From: Cyprinodon diabolis
Lineage: Eukaryota; Chordata; Actinopteri; Cyprinodontiformes; Cyprinodontidae
Assembly: GCA_030533445.1 (NCBI GenBank)
Contig: CM060065.1
Coordinates: forward strand, 8,202,474-8,266,473
Reading direction: 5' to 3'
DNA: 64,000 nucleotides
In this document: positions 23,601 to 36,108 of the stretch, piece by piece
How positions within the stretch are numbered: the first letter of the stretch is position 1
Layout of the letters: each line of letters starts with the position of its first letter
Translations under genes and position numbers: made by a program
Notes under the pieces: model-generated
What the model was told of the DNA's origin: nothing
The model's input: the letters and a program-made list of their open reading frames with translations, nothing else
The model's database searches: none

Positions 23601-24050
23601 CTGCCACCTAGTGATGGGAGTGTGAACTGCATGTGATTTTACTGCTGGGACTAAAGATAAATGGGCTCTTTTATTATAACTTTACTCCCATTTAGGTATC
23701 TGAAGATTCTTTTATTCAGAACATGTTTATAGTAAACTTTCTAATAACTAATTCTTATTGAAATTAACTTTAATGTTAACATCTAAATAATTAAAAAGCA
23801 TAATTTCCCCCTTACTTAAGTTAGTTTTAAATGTATTTCTTCACAGATGCGTATCCCTTTAATCACATCATTAAACCTCTAGTAATTCTCCTTATTGGCC
23901 AGCAGGTGTCACTAATTTGCCCCAAATCTGGCCTTTTTATTTTATGTAAGTAAACAAACTTTTTCAATGTAAAATTAAGAAAAACATTTTAAAAAATCCC
24001 CCTAAATCTATTTACTGTTCAGACAATTAGAAATAAAAATAAACGCATTA
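20603..24050. repeat. Long-period tandem repeat array (unit about 765-785 bp, five units, one shortened)
   Basis: The landmark ggttctctgcaggacttt occurs at 20603, 21368, 22144, 22928 and 23317, and ttggccagca at 21201, 21989, 22758, 23146 and 23895. Units are therefore about 765, 776, 784, 389 and 733 bp. The fourth unit lacks about 390 bp between cttgcattt and aattaaaaagcat. Units share gccacctagtgatgggagtg and an A-run near each end. No coding frame persists across units. Confidence 0.9.
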
Positions 24051-24729
24051 TAATACATGTTTATTCTTTGGATTGTAGCATGAAATTATTACATAAAACA
24101 ATTAATCAAAACCCAAAATTGTGCTCCGATTTCTCTCCTTTATAAGTCTTAATATGATCATATGTACACATACATCCAGAGAAAACACAGAAACGACGCA
24201 GGCAGACACGCCGCTCCACAGAATCAACAGCAGCAGTGACCCATGATATAATACTGCTGACCTCAAAACAAATGTGTGAGCATTGAAGTTTATCCTCCGC
24301 TGCATGAGGGGGAGTAACCTTCAAATCCTTATGAGCCTTCGCCTGTAATTCAGGAAACGGATCTGGAATCTGTGGCTCCACCTGCCAGCCTTGTATTGCT
24401 AGTTGCTGTGGTCATTTATTTATTAGCTGTTTGGGAAGCAGATACTCAGGAGGGAGAACGATCGATGAGACTGGAGCAGGAGTTGAGGTAGTTCAAAGGT
24501 CAAACAAAACTTTCAATTCTGTTTTAGCCAAAAAGAAAATTCCTGAAACTAGAATTTATCTGTTAATGATCCCAGTTGAGTACAGATCATCATTTTCTGG
24601 TTGTAACCAAAAATTCCCTGCATGGAAGACAAGCCTCCTTTGGCTGACAGTTTCCGGCAGCCACTAGGGGCGACATTTCCTTCTGGGGAAGAGGGCAGTG
24701 ATCAACCTGACAGCTCCTGAGACCAACAG

Positions 24730-25211
24730 CAGGGGTCTGCAACATTTCAAATCCAAACAGGCCTGTCTAAAAAAAATGTTTAGAGCCACAAATACTGCAT
24801 TCCCTTTATATAAAACCCAACTTATTGTTTCTTTACATATCTGCGGTACGAAATATTTAGCCATTTTAAACAGCAAACAGTCTATTTTCCTTTTTTAGTT
24901 TTTAAAATAGAACCAAACATGACAGTTTCATAATGAGGAAAAAGTGATTTTGGATCTTGTTCAATAAGATTTTATGCTGTGTAAAAATAAACGCAGAATT
25001 TCCAACCTTAATACAATATAAAACATATTCCTGGATCTTTAATGTCATTCTGCAGTGGAAGTTAAATTAAAATGTCCTTTAAAAGAAAATAATTTGTTAA
25101 TTTACTCCATTATAAACTAATAGTTGGCTCTTTATCATTTTAAGTCACTGTTACGGGTTATTTTAGAGGGTCCAAAGTGTCACTTGTGGCTCCACAGGTT
25201 GCAGACCCCTG
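24730..25211. mobile_element. hAT-type MITE with perfect 14-bp terminal repeats
   Basis: caggggtctgcaac at 24730-24743 is mirrored exactly by gttgcagacccctg at 25198-25211. Flanks accaacag and acctaaag agree at 6 of 8 positions, fitting an old 8-bp duplication. Confidence 0.75.
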
Positions 25212-25900
25212 ACCTAAAGGATTCTGTCTGTTTGCAGCTGGAAAGCAGAGCGGGCTCTTTAATTATTGTGAGTAAACAACCTGCAGAGAAACAAGGTTAA
25301 CCTAAAAAAGTGTGGCTGTTCTGATCCAGGCTGAAGGCCACGTTAAAGGCAAGGGGCTGCTAAATACGAAGCACTCTGAACGCCACGATAAAAACAGGAA
25401 ACAGTGTGAAGGTCTGAAGGCTCATACAGAGTCAATATGTTAGATCCATCTGGGAATAAAAAACACAACATAAAGTGCCTCTAATGGCTGATAAAGATCC
25501 ATAAATAACAAAGCTGGCTTGGCACCAGTGTAAAAACAACACAACTTTTATTGTATTTCAAATTTTGTTGCTCTAAAGATAAATGTGCATCGCTCAGCCC
25601 ACCACAGAGGAGACCGTCTGCTGGGGTCGCTGCACCTCTGATAGAAATGTGTTTTTTTTTCTGCTTTTTAACTTAAAACAGAAAGAGAATCAACATTTTT
25701 AATAAAAGAAGAGCTTGTAGCTCAAGATCATTAAATATTAAAATGAGTAAAAATAAAAACATAATCCCAAACAGTTGTGTCGTCTTCATCTGAGCACTTC
25801 TACCCCCCTCTGTGCAAAGTATAGTTGATCTAATATAAAGAATATGAGGAAAAGGTTTTCTGAGGCACGACAACGTAAAGAAACGACCAGAAGTCTGAAG
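25212..25900. other. Intergenic stretch, no gene
   Basis: No supported coding region. Holds the distal candidate kif13b polyA signal at 25547. Confidence 0.4.
25547..25552 (-). terminator. Candidate distal kif13b polyadenylation signal
   Basis: The minus strand reads AATAAA followed by gttgtgttgttttt, a typical downstream element. A second candidate AATAAA on the same strand is at 28024-28029, followed by gtggtag. The nearer one would give a 3' UTR of about 2.8 kb. I cannot tell which is used. Confidence 0.3.
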
Positions 25901-25920
25901 TGATCTCAGCCCCCATTCCC

Positions 25921-25960
25921 TCCCGTCAGGCTGCTGCCGGACCGCAGCAGCCTGACGGGA
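25921..25960. repeat. Perfect 17-bp inverted repeat with 6-nt spacer
   Basis: tcccgtcaggctgctgc (25921-25937) pairs exactly with gcagcagcctgacggga (25944-25960). The stem is GC-rich and could form a strong hairpin on either strand. Confidence 0.85.
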
Positions 25961-26230
25961 AGCAGCTGGGGAACGCTTTCCATCCACACGCACAGAGAGG
26001 GCCGCTCACAATCAGAACGCTTCCTGACCTCCTTCAACACCACCTGAGAAGAAGCAGGCGGTCGCAGTACAGTAAGACAACCAATCAGAGGACTCCAAAG
26101 GGCCAGGCCTTGAAACTGAACAATAACCGCATGAGTCATGAGCCGGTTAGGAGTCGCACCGAGTAATTTAATAATGATTATTAGTAGTGTGACCTTAGAG
26201 CCAGAGATTTCAAATTAAACTTCTGAGCTT

Positions 26231-27015
26231 TTAAAGGTGCAGTAGGAGATCTTTTCTGACGCATTTTCTACCATGTGGCTTAAAGATCGCCCCACAGCCG
26301 CTTAGCAAGCAGTGAAATAAAAGGTCTGGAAGTGAAACTAAAATAAATGGCCCCCGCTACAGTGAGAATGCAATGAATAACCTAAACCAATAACAAAAGA
26401 TGGTCCGTTGTACACCATTGGTTCCTGACACGTCAATCATGGTCGTCTGCTTGTCCCACGAATCGACCCCCCAATGCTCGTGCAGGACGCCATGGATGGA
26501 AGCTAGCCACTGGAGCTACTCTATCCTTCCTTTGCCTGTAACAATGGCTGCTATGTTTGCTGTGATCAGTGGGTAAAAAGTACTTTGAATCTACTTTGAA
26601 GTGAGAAAGTCCACCTGAAAACGACCCCCGTACACCGGCGGTGCTCTGTCACTATTAATGCCATTCCTCAGAAGCCTATGGCCCGATCGCCTCTTCGCGG
26701 TTTGCTGCGGCGGCTGGAAGGCGTTTTTTATGTACGCAATCCAAACTGCAGGCACCAGGATAATAAAAGCAAACATGTTTTGCCGGTAGATTTTGGGATT
26801 TATAACTTAATTTAGGTGTTATTAAACAGTTTCAGAGAAGTGATCATAGCGCTCTGCTTCATCAGCTGTGCTCCTGCTGCTCCAGACGCGCTGCAGACAG
26901 AAAGCGCGTTCATGAGTTTTGAAGGCGTGGTTTCGAGGGCTGGTCTTTTCAAAATGTATGTTCAAAAATATCGCTTGCTGGAACCGTTTTTCCAAGATCT
27001 CCTACGGCACCTTAA
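26231..27015. mobile_element. TTAA-flanked MITE with about 18-bp terminal inverted repeats
   Basis: The left end ttaaaggtgcagtaggagat is mirrored by atctcctacggcaccttaa at the right. Both ends abut TTAA, as for piggyBac or Kolobok insertions. The interior (26640-26870) resembles 42460-42690 in the kif13b intron. Confidence 0.65.
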
Positions 27016-28220
27016 AATTATAGAGAGAAGCTGCTGCTGAAACACGTTAATTACAGTTTTATTAATGTTAGCTGTAACATTTTGACTTAGTAAACATATA
27101 AAAACTACAGTGAAATGTTGATTGGTCGTACAGAATAGGTTTTTTTTGTATAACTCAAATAAACGCTGGGAATATCCATAACTTAAGCTAATATTAGATG
27201 GTTAGTAAATATGACTGAAAACATTCCTTCCAAAATGCTAAACGTATCCTTCTTAATGTGAAGGGAAACATGATTCGCTCTCCTTCAGTGATGAAAGCAT
27301 CAGTGCACAGCAACAAGTGGGGGAGGGGCAGTAATGTGTAACCCTCTGACTGCAGCGACCCTGCTGCAGGATGACCGATCCGGTTAATGGCTTCCTTGGT
27401 AACGGTAACCGACCCATGCCTAAACTACACATAAACCTTTGTCTGGTGGGAGCCTGTCGCCTCAACGTACATATTTCATCCATAGTTATTGCAATTTTAA
27501 CATCGAAACTCGTCGTTCGTCCGAAGGAGCCAGATATGTCCGTTCCTACCGCCTCCTCTTCTCAAAGTGCCTCAATACCGCCTACAGGAAAACCGACCGC
27601 CAACCCCGAAGCTCCGCTAACGATTCAAACCTGTTCCAGCAGACGGCAGGAAAAAAACCCATCAGTTCAATTACAAGGATATATTTACAACGCTCATAGC
27701 AGCAATTCCCCTCAATCATTTGTGCAACAATTGTTCAAATAAAAAGGCTTCATCTGCTCCCGTGCGATAAAAGCATGAGTACAAGAAATCCCACATAAAT
27801 ACTTAACGCTTTGCTCAAGTGAAGAAGATGCTTTATGAAACCCGACGGCTTCAGCAGACAGTTCAACAAGCAAAGTGTTCCTGAAAACCTCTCTACACCT
27901 TCAATCATCCACAGTTACATATTCATTAGCATGAAGGTCAATTGGTTTGAAATTAAGCATTTATTGTTTATCCACAGTAAAATGATTGGGAGAACAAACT
28001 AGTAATTTTGCAGTTTCTACCACTTTATTGTTTAATTAAAAACTGAAAAGAACCTCTTTCTGTTTCAGGATCAAAATGCTGCAGTTTGCAGAGCCAAGGC
28101 TAAGCTCTGAACGTGATCTGAAACCAGCTGTCAAGCATGGTGGAGGTAGCATTATGCTGAGGGGTAGTGGGGTTTGGCTAAAAGAGCCCTACCTCCAAAG
28201 CCTTCAATGTCGACACTAAC
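27016..28220. other. Intergenic stretch with an unrecognised open frame
   Basis: The + strand is open for 123 codons at 27371-27742 (Ser/Pro/Thr-rich, no motif I recognise), followed by AATAAA within 10 bases. Splice sites and a start context were not convincing, so I do not call it a gene. A Tc1-type KHGGGSIML remnant is at 28136-28165. Confidence 0.3.
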
Positions 28221-28760
28221 AGATGGTTTAAGGGCAGATTATACTCCTGCAAACGCACACGTGAAACGTCGCTTTGGTCTGGTCGTGAACCAGTTTTGCT
28301 GCTATGCTTCACGTCAACTTATGCTTCTGACGCATAGCATGGCAACCTTCAAATCTGTCTCTGTGCGAAACCCGCTCAGACCTCAAGCGGAAGTGCCTAG
28401 ACAAAAAGCAGCTGTGATTGGTCCTTGGTATGCCTTTCCAGCTGTCTGTGTGGTCGTCCTTCTCGATTCGGCGCCGGGGAGCGCCATTTTTAAAACCGAG
28501 GAACAACTACAATGGATAACTACGACGAAAGGTTAATCGAGGAGGTTCGGAAGTACTATCACTCGTACGATGCCTCAGAAAAAAAATTATATAAAGATGC
28601 CAAGATTGCAGAGGTTGCAGAAGTCTAATCTGCCCTTTCTGCACCGTTGGTCTGGAATTTCTAGGGACGCACAGCAGTTTCCCTCCAAAGCGCAAGCGGG
28701 AGCCTATTCAAGAACTCACGAGAACTTTGGCAGATGGTCACGAAACAACACGTTTTGGCA
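28220..28760 (+). mobile_element. Harbinger-like remnant, second locus
   Basis: Shares gcagattatactcctgca, gaccaatcacagctgctttt (inverted here relative to the ORF) and gtctggaatttctaggga with 17930-18930, in a rearranged order. Confidence 0.6.
28512..28628 (+). pseudogene. MADF-domain N-terminus (38 codons)
   Basis: ATG to TAA gives MDNYDERLIEEVRKYYHSYD then ASEKKLYKDAKIAEVAEV. It matches the beginning of MADF/Myb-SANT-like domains of Harbinger-associated proteins (LIEEVRKY...LYD...YKD). A full domain is about 80-90 residues, so more than half is missing. Confidence 0.65.
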
Positions 28761-30825
28761 TAGACCTTGGCATCTTTATGTAATTTGTCTGAGGCTTCGT
28801 ACAAGTGGTTATATTTTATTCGTCATCTTTACCATCAACAGGCTGCAGCCGAATTCCTCTATTTTCATCCACTTTTGTCGAAAATTTCCCATTTTATTGC
28901 TTTTTCTCCACCTTGCGTTCTTTTCTGAACATACGGAAGCAGCTACGCGCAAATATATTGTAATATATCTGACGAAATTGTTTTTAGAAATGCCAAATAT
29001 ACACATTTAATTAATTTTAATGCCAATTCAGTCCTCAATTTAAAAAATAACAATGGCCCGCGTAAACCCTGAAGCATTTATAGGAATTAATAAATGGTTA
29101 GAAATGAGAAGAAACAATAGAAATATGTTTTTTATCTATGAATGAATGCTGACTCCTCCAGTTTAAAGGTCAGTATTGGTTGCCCGTCCTACGACTCCGT
29201 ATCCAGGAAGTGGCTCTCGGTCTTATAAAGGTTGTTTAGACAAACATCTAAGCTGACGTTAGTCAGCATTAAACTCTATTTGCATCAATTTTCCAGCTGG
29301 AAAAAAAACAAAAGAAGTTTGTTGATGACTACAGATGATGCTTGAATTCATTTTCTTTTGAGCCAAACATAAATAATTGCAGTTAATTTGTATTTATATG
29401 ACAATCATGTTAATGAAGACTGTATCTAAATCTGTGATTGTGGAGGAACACCGCAGGATCAGAGAGAACACACCACATGTCCATGACCCAATCTGTCTCC
29501 GTGGCGAACAAAGCGGATCATCTGGGTTAAAAGTGAACGCTACTGCAAATTGATGCCATCTAGTACAGTCCTAAAAACCTCACAGCCCTGAAAATTTTCC
29601 TATTGGTCAAAGTTCAGGTTCAAATCATCCTGGAATGTTTGATAAAATTATAAAAACTGATTTAGGAGCTCCTAAGGTTCACCGCGTCCTGTTTTCTTCA
29701 CTGGGTGTGTCTGGAATGTAGAAACCAGCTGACGCCCTCCCAACATACTCTGTCAGATAAACAAAAAAAATCAAAACAAGCGCAAAAACAAGCCTCTCCT
29801 TAAAACTTGCATGCATAGGATCAAATCAGCTGGATGTATCCTTCAGAAACCTCCTGTCTCCTTCCTAAACACATCCTCTCTCCGTCAATGCTTGCAGCAA
29901 AACGACAGCATCATCAGAAACGTTCCCGAACAGAAGCCGGTAACCGCGCTCGCGTTCTGTTAACGTACAGAAGCTCTTCCTCCACCGTCTCCAGTGCAAA
30001 ATATCCACCCCGGTGGCCTTTCCCCGCCAGGGCGCAACTCTTCCCGCTGCACCACCTGCCTTCATCTTTTAACACATGAGATTTACATAAACTATACAGC
30101 TCTGACACGCACACAAAGCCACACCCTCTGTAGTCCCTGAGATCACCTCACACTTTGCACGAGGCTTTCTCTTCATGAACACGGCAAACAGAACGCAGAT
30201 CTTAGAGAAACGAACAGGAACCAGACCATGGCGAAGGCACGTTCTGGGAGGATCTGTCCTCAAAAGAAAGAGAGGAGTCCGTTAGGGATGGCCAAAGTTC
30301 CAGCTGATCCAAAGGCTGCGAACTGGACCGGACCTTAAACAGTTCAGGAGGGCAGCAGTTCTGGCGGTGTATTCTGGGAAATTAGGTTCAGAAGGATATG
30401 CAGGGATGCAAACATTTCTTATCAAAGTGTTTTGTCAGTTGAAGCTTTTTTTTTGTCCATTTTTTTTTCCCTCATTCATCTATAAAAACAAAAATCCTAT
30501 AATTCTCTGTCAGTTTGTCAAGGCGAGGTGTTAGATCAGAGCTTTTTTTAATAGTGTGTTATAAAAAGCAGTTCCTCCCTTTTAGATGCGATGGTGAAAA
30601 CAGTGAGGAGTTTGCATCCCTGCATATCGTCTCAGAGAGGATCTCTGAGGAGGCGCCACTCTGAGGATCCTTTCCTCTCGTATTTTTCCTAAGCGGGCTC
30701 TTTACGCCCCGGCCTCATTCTTTGACTTATAGTCATACGTTTAGTTTCCAGCAGGCATCAGACTGAGCCTGATGGGTTTTTAGGAGTAGAAGAAGATGAA
30801 CCGTGGGGAGTTTCTCTCTCCCGTC
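28760..30825 (-). other. kif13b: Probable kif13b 3' UTR and flank, no gene seen
   Basis: Mostly non-repetitive sequence directly downstream of the kif13b stop codon. No splice-linked reading frame or recognised protein appears. It contains the inverted-repeat element at 30395-30628. Confidence 0.35.
30395..30628. mobile_element. Short element with perfect 19-bp terminal inverted repeats
   Basis: gatatgcagggatgcaaac (30395-30413) is the exact reverse complement of gtttgcatccctgcatatc (30610-30628). The 234-bp unit has no coding potential and lies about 200 bp past the kif13b stop, so within its 3' UTR. The family was not identified and no clear target-site duplication was seen. Confidence 0.7.
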
Positions 30826-33800
30826 TCAGTTGCTCCAGGACTTGCGGTTCTCCCCTCTGCGTGCTATGATGGCTTCCCCTCGCAGAACCGGGACGTGGGC
30901 CGACGGAGCAAAGTCTGTGGTGCGGCGAGCAGTCCGATCGCGGCGTGACAACCGGTCTGGCCGGACCAACACCCCGTAGCCTGGTTTGCAGAGGAAATAC
31001 CGATGACCTCCCACTGAGCCGTCGTTTTTACCTGCAGGGAGGAAACGCCGCTGATCATCATGGTCGTAAATGGCGTTGGCTTTCGTTTTTTACAGCTCAC
31101 ACTTACCAACTGGAGTGTCCAGCTCCACTCCTACCCACACGCCGTCTGCAAACCTCGTCGTCCCCACATAGCGCACAGTTCCGGCCTTGTTGCTTCCCAC
31201 GGTCACATACGCCCCTTCCGTCAGCCAGTCAGGCAGTACATCGTCATGACTACGCTCATCCTCGTCCACAAAGATCTCCAGCCTCTCAAAGCCGTCTCCC
31301 TCTCCTGAGTTGACTAGCTTCTGGTCGGAGAAGGAGAGCGTTGAAGGGGCGCTGTTGTGGTTGGATGCGACGACCGCCATCTTGGCGCCGCACTGAGGAG
31401 AGGTCACAACATCGTTCCTGTCAGCGCCCTGCTGCTGTGGGTTTGAGGGAGATGCGGCGTCGGCACCCAGGAGGGATGAAGACGACGAGGAGGGTTGGAG
31501 GACGTCAGACAGGGTAGCCGTAGAAACGCTAGCGGAAAAATAGCCGCTGGACGACTGGCTGAGGGGGCTTAGGGGGGTGGTGTCATGCAGGTCATGCAGA
31601 GGAAGAGGAGAGACGTCTGGAAACTCGCTCCGTCTGTCTTTGGCAGCAGGCCGAAGGACAACAGCCTGCAGGGACCCAGCGGTTACCGCAGCAACAGAGG
31701 GACAGACGACAGCATGCAGAGACAACAAGGCAAAAAGAACAAACGTCAAGGGTTAAAATCAACAACCTTAAAGCGACATTACGATCCAACAGGACGCCAT
31801 ACTGAGCTCTAACGCTTCTGTTTTTAGCATCAGTCTTTAGGCTGACACCGTATCGGTTCGGCACAAACTCCGAACCTTCACTACAGTGGATGAAAAACTA
31901 AAGATCAAAGTCAAATTTAACTTTCCTCATAGTTAATTCCTTTAAACTCAGGTCACTTTCCCAAACACTTACCTTGAACCTGAGGTAACATGCGTTATTA
32001 ATTTAAATTCAGCTGGATAAAACAATCCAGATCCAAATCTCACAGCGAATTGGATCAGGTTGACTGGCTTTAACATCATTTCCACAAACATTATAGATGA
32101 ACATTTCATCTATAGAGAAAGGCTTAGGTGAGTGATAGAGGCTATGCAGCCATAACCTGGTATTTTACACAAACAATCCTTCTGAAATTGTCTTTAAATT
32201 CATGTTTAATCATCATTTTAGGGGAAAAAAATGTAAGTGGAGATATTTCCGACTTTTCAAACTCTTTTTTTTTTTCTTTGCAAGGATACGAACCATCTGA
32301 CTTGCTTAAAATGTCTGTTCATGTGGTTGTAGTGTTAGCGACATTAGCTTTTGTTCATAGTTTTATGGTCTTCTCTACACAACAGCTATGAAGTTAAACA
32401 AGCAGCTACGTTTAGCGACTGCCTGCAGGCGCATCCCTGATTGTCCCAGCCACCTAATGTTAGCGGCTTCCATGGAAACCAAGATTTCATCCTATTAGGG
32501 GTGGAACGGTTCACAAAATCCACGGTTCGGTTCGGTTCACGGTTTCGTGGTCGCGGTTTTCGGTTCGGTTAGGTATATGTTGATTGTTACACCGAAATCC
32601 CATAAAAATTTATGAAATTAATAAAAAAATCCCAAAAAATGTATGAATTATTTTTAATGATCCGCGGAAACCCTGGATCATTTCCGCATGTTTTGCTGCT
32701 TTGAATTTAATCATCTCGCTCATGCCCTCTACGATCTCCAAGGAATTCAGAGCGGAGCGGACGGGAGCCACAGTGGAGGCTGTAGGCTTTGCTTTGAGCA
32801 GGCAGTCTGGAGCGCAGCGGGACGAAGCGGGGCGGAGAGCGCTGACGGAGTATGTGGGATTTCGGGGTTAGCCGTCATCGTAGGTCACTCTAAATGCAAC
32901 GTGGTCCCATACAGCAGACCTATAAAGTGCTGCTAGCACGTCTTCCAAATCCTGTTCTATCCCACTCGCCATTCCGACACAATTCTCCACAACAACTGAT
33001 TTTTTTCTGCTACACCGGCTACGCTGCTTCGCTTCTTCTTCTCCTTGTTTACTACTGGTGGTTGGCTTTGGTCGCAGTACCGCCACCTTCTGCTCTGGAG
33101 TGTAATCGCTTCCCCTATTGAACTGAACGCAACACACCGAACCGAACCGAGACAGTCGAACCGAACGGTTCGGACGGTTTTCATAAACCGTTCCATCCCT
33201 ACAGCCTATGTGAACTTTTCTGGTTTGGACAAAAAGCTCAGATAAAAAACAAAAAACAAAACAAAACAAAAAAACAGGCTACTCTCACACTCCAGATTTT
33301 CTGTGAGGTTTTAACTGAAGCCCAAAACCCACATTTGAACATAACTCATTGAAATGAACGCTGAGAATTTGAAATTTGCATTTTCCATTCTCTGGCTTTT
33401 TCACCGCCAGCTTCTTTTTACGATCTACTGGAAGCAGTTCCATATATCTGACGAAATAGTTTTTATAAACGTATTTTTATATATTTTTTAAATAAAGCAT
33501 TTTAAATGCCACAATAATAACATTTAATGGATTTTAATGCCAATCAAGGACTTCATTTAAAAAAATAATAATTTAATGATTTTTAATGACCTGTGGAAAC
33601 CCTGATGATTCAGGAAACCTCCAAAGAGAAGCCACCTGATTGAAGACAGAGGTGAGCCAATCAGTAGAGCTAACCCAATGAAAGCTTGACCTGCTGGGAT
33701 CCGTGTCTGGCTAGTGGCCACAAAACCTGTAATTAGTATTTTTATTTCCTAAAAAACAAGAATGCCAACTGGTCCGACTGCTGGTAGACGTCAGATAGAA

Positions 33801-36108
33801 AACAGAGCTCTGTCCTTCAACTTGCTGGATGATGTTTGAACTAAATATTTGAATTAAAAGCCTAAACTACAGTGAATAGACACAGAGCCTGGTAATCTAG
33901 CTGTAAGCAATGCTAACCAGGCTAATGAAAGCTGCTAGAGACGGTCTGAAATGTTAACTCACACCTTTTGCAAACATCTATATTAGCTTTACTGCTTCAT
34001 GTGGAAAAGTTGATCTCTCACCGTCTCGGGCTTTGCTCTGTCATCCCCTCCTGATGATGTCACAATACGAGGCACGTGCTGCTGAGTGACAAAGGAGAGT
34101 TAGGATCTGTTTATGTCTGTGTTAAGTTGCTTTGCTGGATAGATTTGTCCAGCATGATTAAACAACCATTATAGAGGCTTTTGCCTTTGCTTTATGGGCC
34201 ATTTCCGGCTCTGCTGACCTGCTGGCCTTGCGGCGACGGTCTGAGCTCTTTCTTCTCGTCCCGCGCAGGAAAAAGAGACTTAAGTAGTTTGGGCATCTGA
34301 GGAACGAGGACCTTAACTGAAAGATAAGAGGCAGCAAGTCCTAAACGACCTGGGGGAGGGGAGGGGGAAGGGATGGACGGCAAGGTGGAGGCAGAAAGAG
34401 AGGAAAGAAAGCAGGAAAACAAGAGGAGGTCCGGGAGGTGGAGGAAGTGTGAAAGATTAAGACAAGAAGTCCAGAGAATGGCAAAAAGTCCCAACATAGT
34501 GACAGGCTGATGGAGGAAGCCTCCAAATAAACACAGATGAGAGGTTTTGCAGCTACGCTACCACACTCACTAATTCAATACTGTCAGATCATTAATTCTG
34601 TTCATTCCTGAGACAAAATTAATTTCATGTCACACTGAAATGAAGAAGAAATCAGGCTGCGTTATGTCAGAAATATGGACACATTCGATTTCAGAGCTTA
34701 GATCAGCCGCAGGATCTAAAGCATTTGAACAGTTCAAAACACAAGATGGATGAAAAGTAAAGTGAGAAAAAGAACAGCCAAATAACATGAGTTTTTAAGG
34801 TTGATGGGAGTTCAGACAATGTGATAAAGGGTGGAAAACATCAAACGGAGAGATAAATACAAGGTCTAAGAAAAGTCCCAGAGAAAAGAAAGGAGGTAGG
34901 ATGTGATAATGGAGGAACGACAAGGAGAGAAAGAAGGAGAGAGAAGGTGATGGCGCAAAGAAACCATAAAGGGCAGGATGTTTACCTTGCTCTGGTTCCT
35001 GGTTCTGTGGGGGGGTCATGTTGAAGGGCAGAGAGGATGAGGAGGGGGAGGTAGAGTAAGTAGATGGGGACGATGCTGGGCGAGGGAGGGTGCGGTGAGT
35101 GGGCATGAAGATATCCTGCTGGCTTTCCCATCGACCCTTCAGAAGCAGAGACAGGATTAGTTCAGGAAACCAGGAGGTCGTCTGATGTCATCGACGCAAA
35201 GCAAACCCCCCTCCCGCATACCAACAAGATGATTAAAAACTGAACAAAGGATTGTGGTACCTTGTCATCCAGCAGGCAGGATGTGGACAGGTCCTGCCTA
35301 CTTCCAGACAGCTGAAACACCAGAAGCAGAAACATTTAAAGTCTTTCTGTGGAATCATGTGGAATCATCTGCTTGTATATTTTACCCTGTGGACAGAAGG
35401 AGAGCTCAGACTCCTCCTGTTACTCCTTCCTTTGCCCGCCAGCTGCTCCTTCACTGCTACTTCCTGCCAGAAGATCATATTGAAACCAAATCGGAAACGT
35501 TTCAAAGTGACTGCTTTCATCATGACCCGTCTGTCTGTCTCTAACCAGATTCTATGTTTGCAGCTCTAGGGTATTCTCTTTGTACCTGTCTGAGTCTGTC
35601 CAGGGTCAGGATGTTTTCCAGACTCATAACGCTGCGCAGGTATTTCTCAATGGCAGCCTCGTCGTCTCCCGATTGGCTGTTGTGTGCGTTTGCCGCTAGC
35701 CGAGCCAGCATCTCCCTGTCCTCTGAGCCTGGAGCATCCTGATGCAAAAAACAAAACAAATATTCAAGTGTTTGATTGCATTTAGCAGGAATGTGTAAAT
35801 AGATATTGCCGTCGACCTTTTCTCCATCTTACCCCAGGAATGTTGGAAACCACCTCGAAGGTAACGCCGCAGCCAGGTATGGTGCTGCGGGTGGACATTC
35901 TCTTGAGAAAGTTGTGGGCGAAGCCCTGGCGTCCCGGGTTAACGTTGACGCTGATCCTCTTCCTGAGAACCAGCTGCATATCAGCAGGGTGGCTGAGCTG
36001 AACCACTGCCCGAACCGTCAGGTAGACGCGCTGCTCCGGCCACGACCCGCCCCGACTGAGCTGAGGACACTCGTGGACGGTGGAGTCCCATGATGCCTCT
36101 GCTTTCAC
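30826..36108 (-). CDS. kif13b: kif13b C-terminal tail exons with CAP-Gly domain
   Basis: Exon 35833-36108 encodes [20 protein letters not shown] and [16 protein letters not shown]. Exons 35586-35738, 35261-35311, 34986-35136 and 34219-34349 follow with [39 protein letters not shown] and [15 protein letters not shown]. The large exon 31107-31665 is Ser/Pro-rich ([16 protein letters not shown]) and begins the CAP-Gly domain ([18 protein letters not shown]). The terminal exon 30826-31031 supplies the diagnostic GKNDGS, whose Gly codon is split by the 75-bp intron, then [12 protein letters not shown] and the ending ENRKSWSN, close to human ENRKSWAS. CAP-Gly binds C-terminal EEY-type motifs of tubulin and partners. 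Confidence 0.94.

Noticed and set aside
20603..24050. CRISPR-like or satellite interpretation of the tandem array
   Set aside because: Units are about 775 bp with no short repeat-spacer structure, and the genome is a vertebrate.
27253..27483. Minus-strand 76-codon frame in the intergenic region
   Set aside because: No recognisable motif, overlaps another open frame, and has no splice or start support.
34795..35106. Whole 103-codon minus-strand frame as an independent gene
   Set aside because: Only 34986-35106 is coding, as part of the kif13b exon 34986-35136. The rest is intron read-through past a good gtaaac donor.
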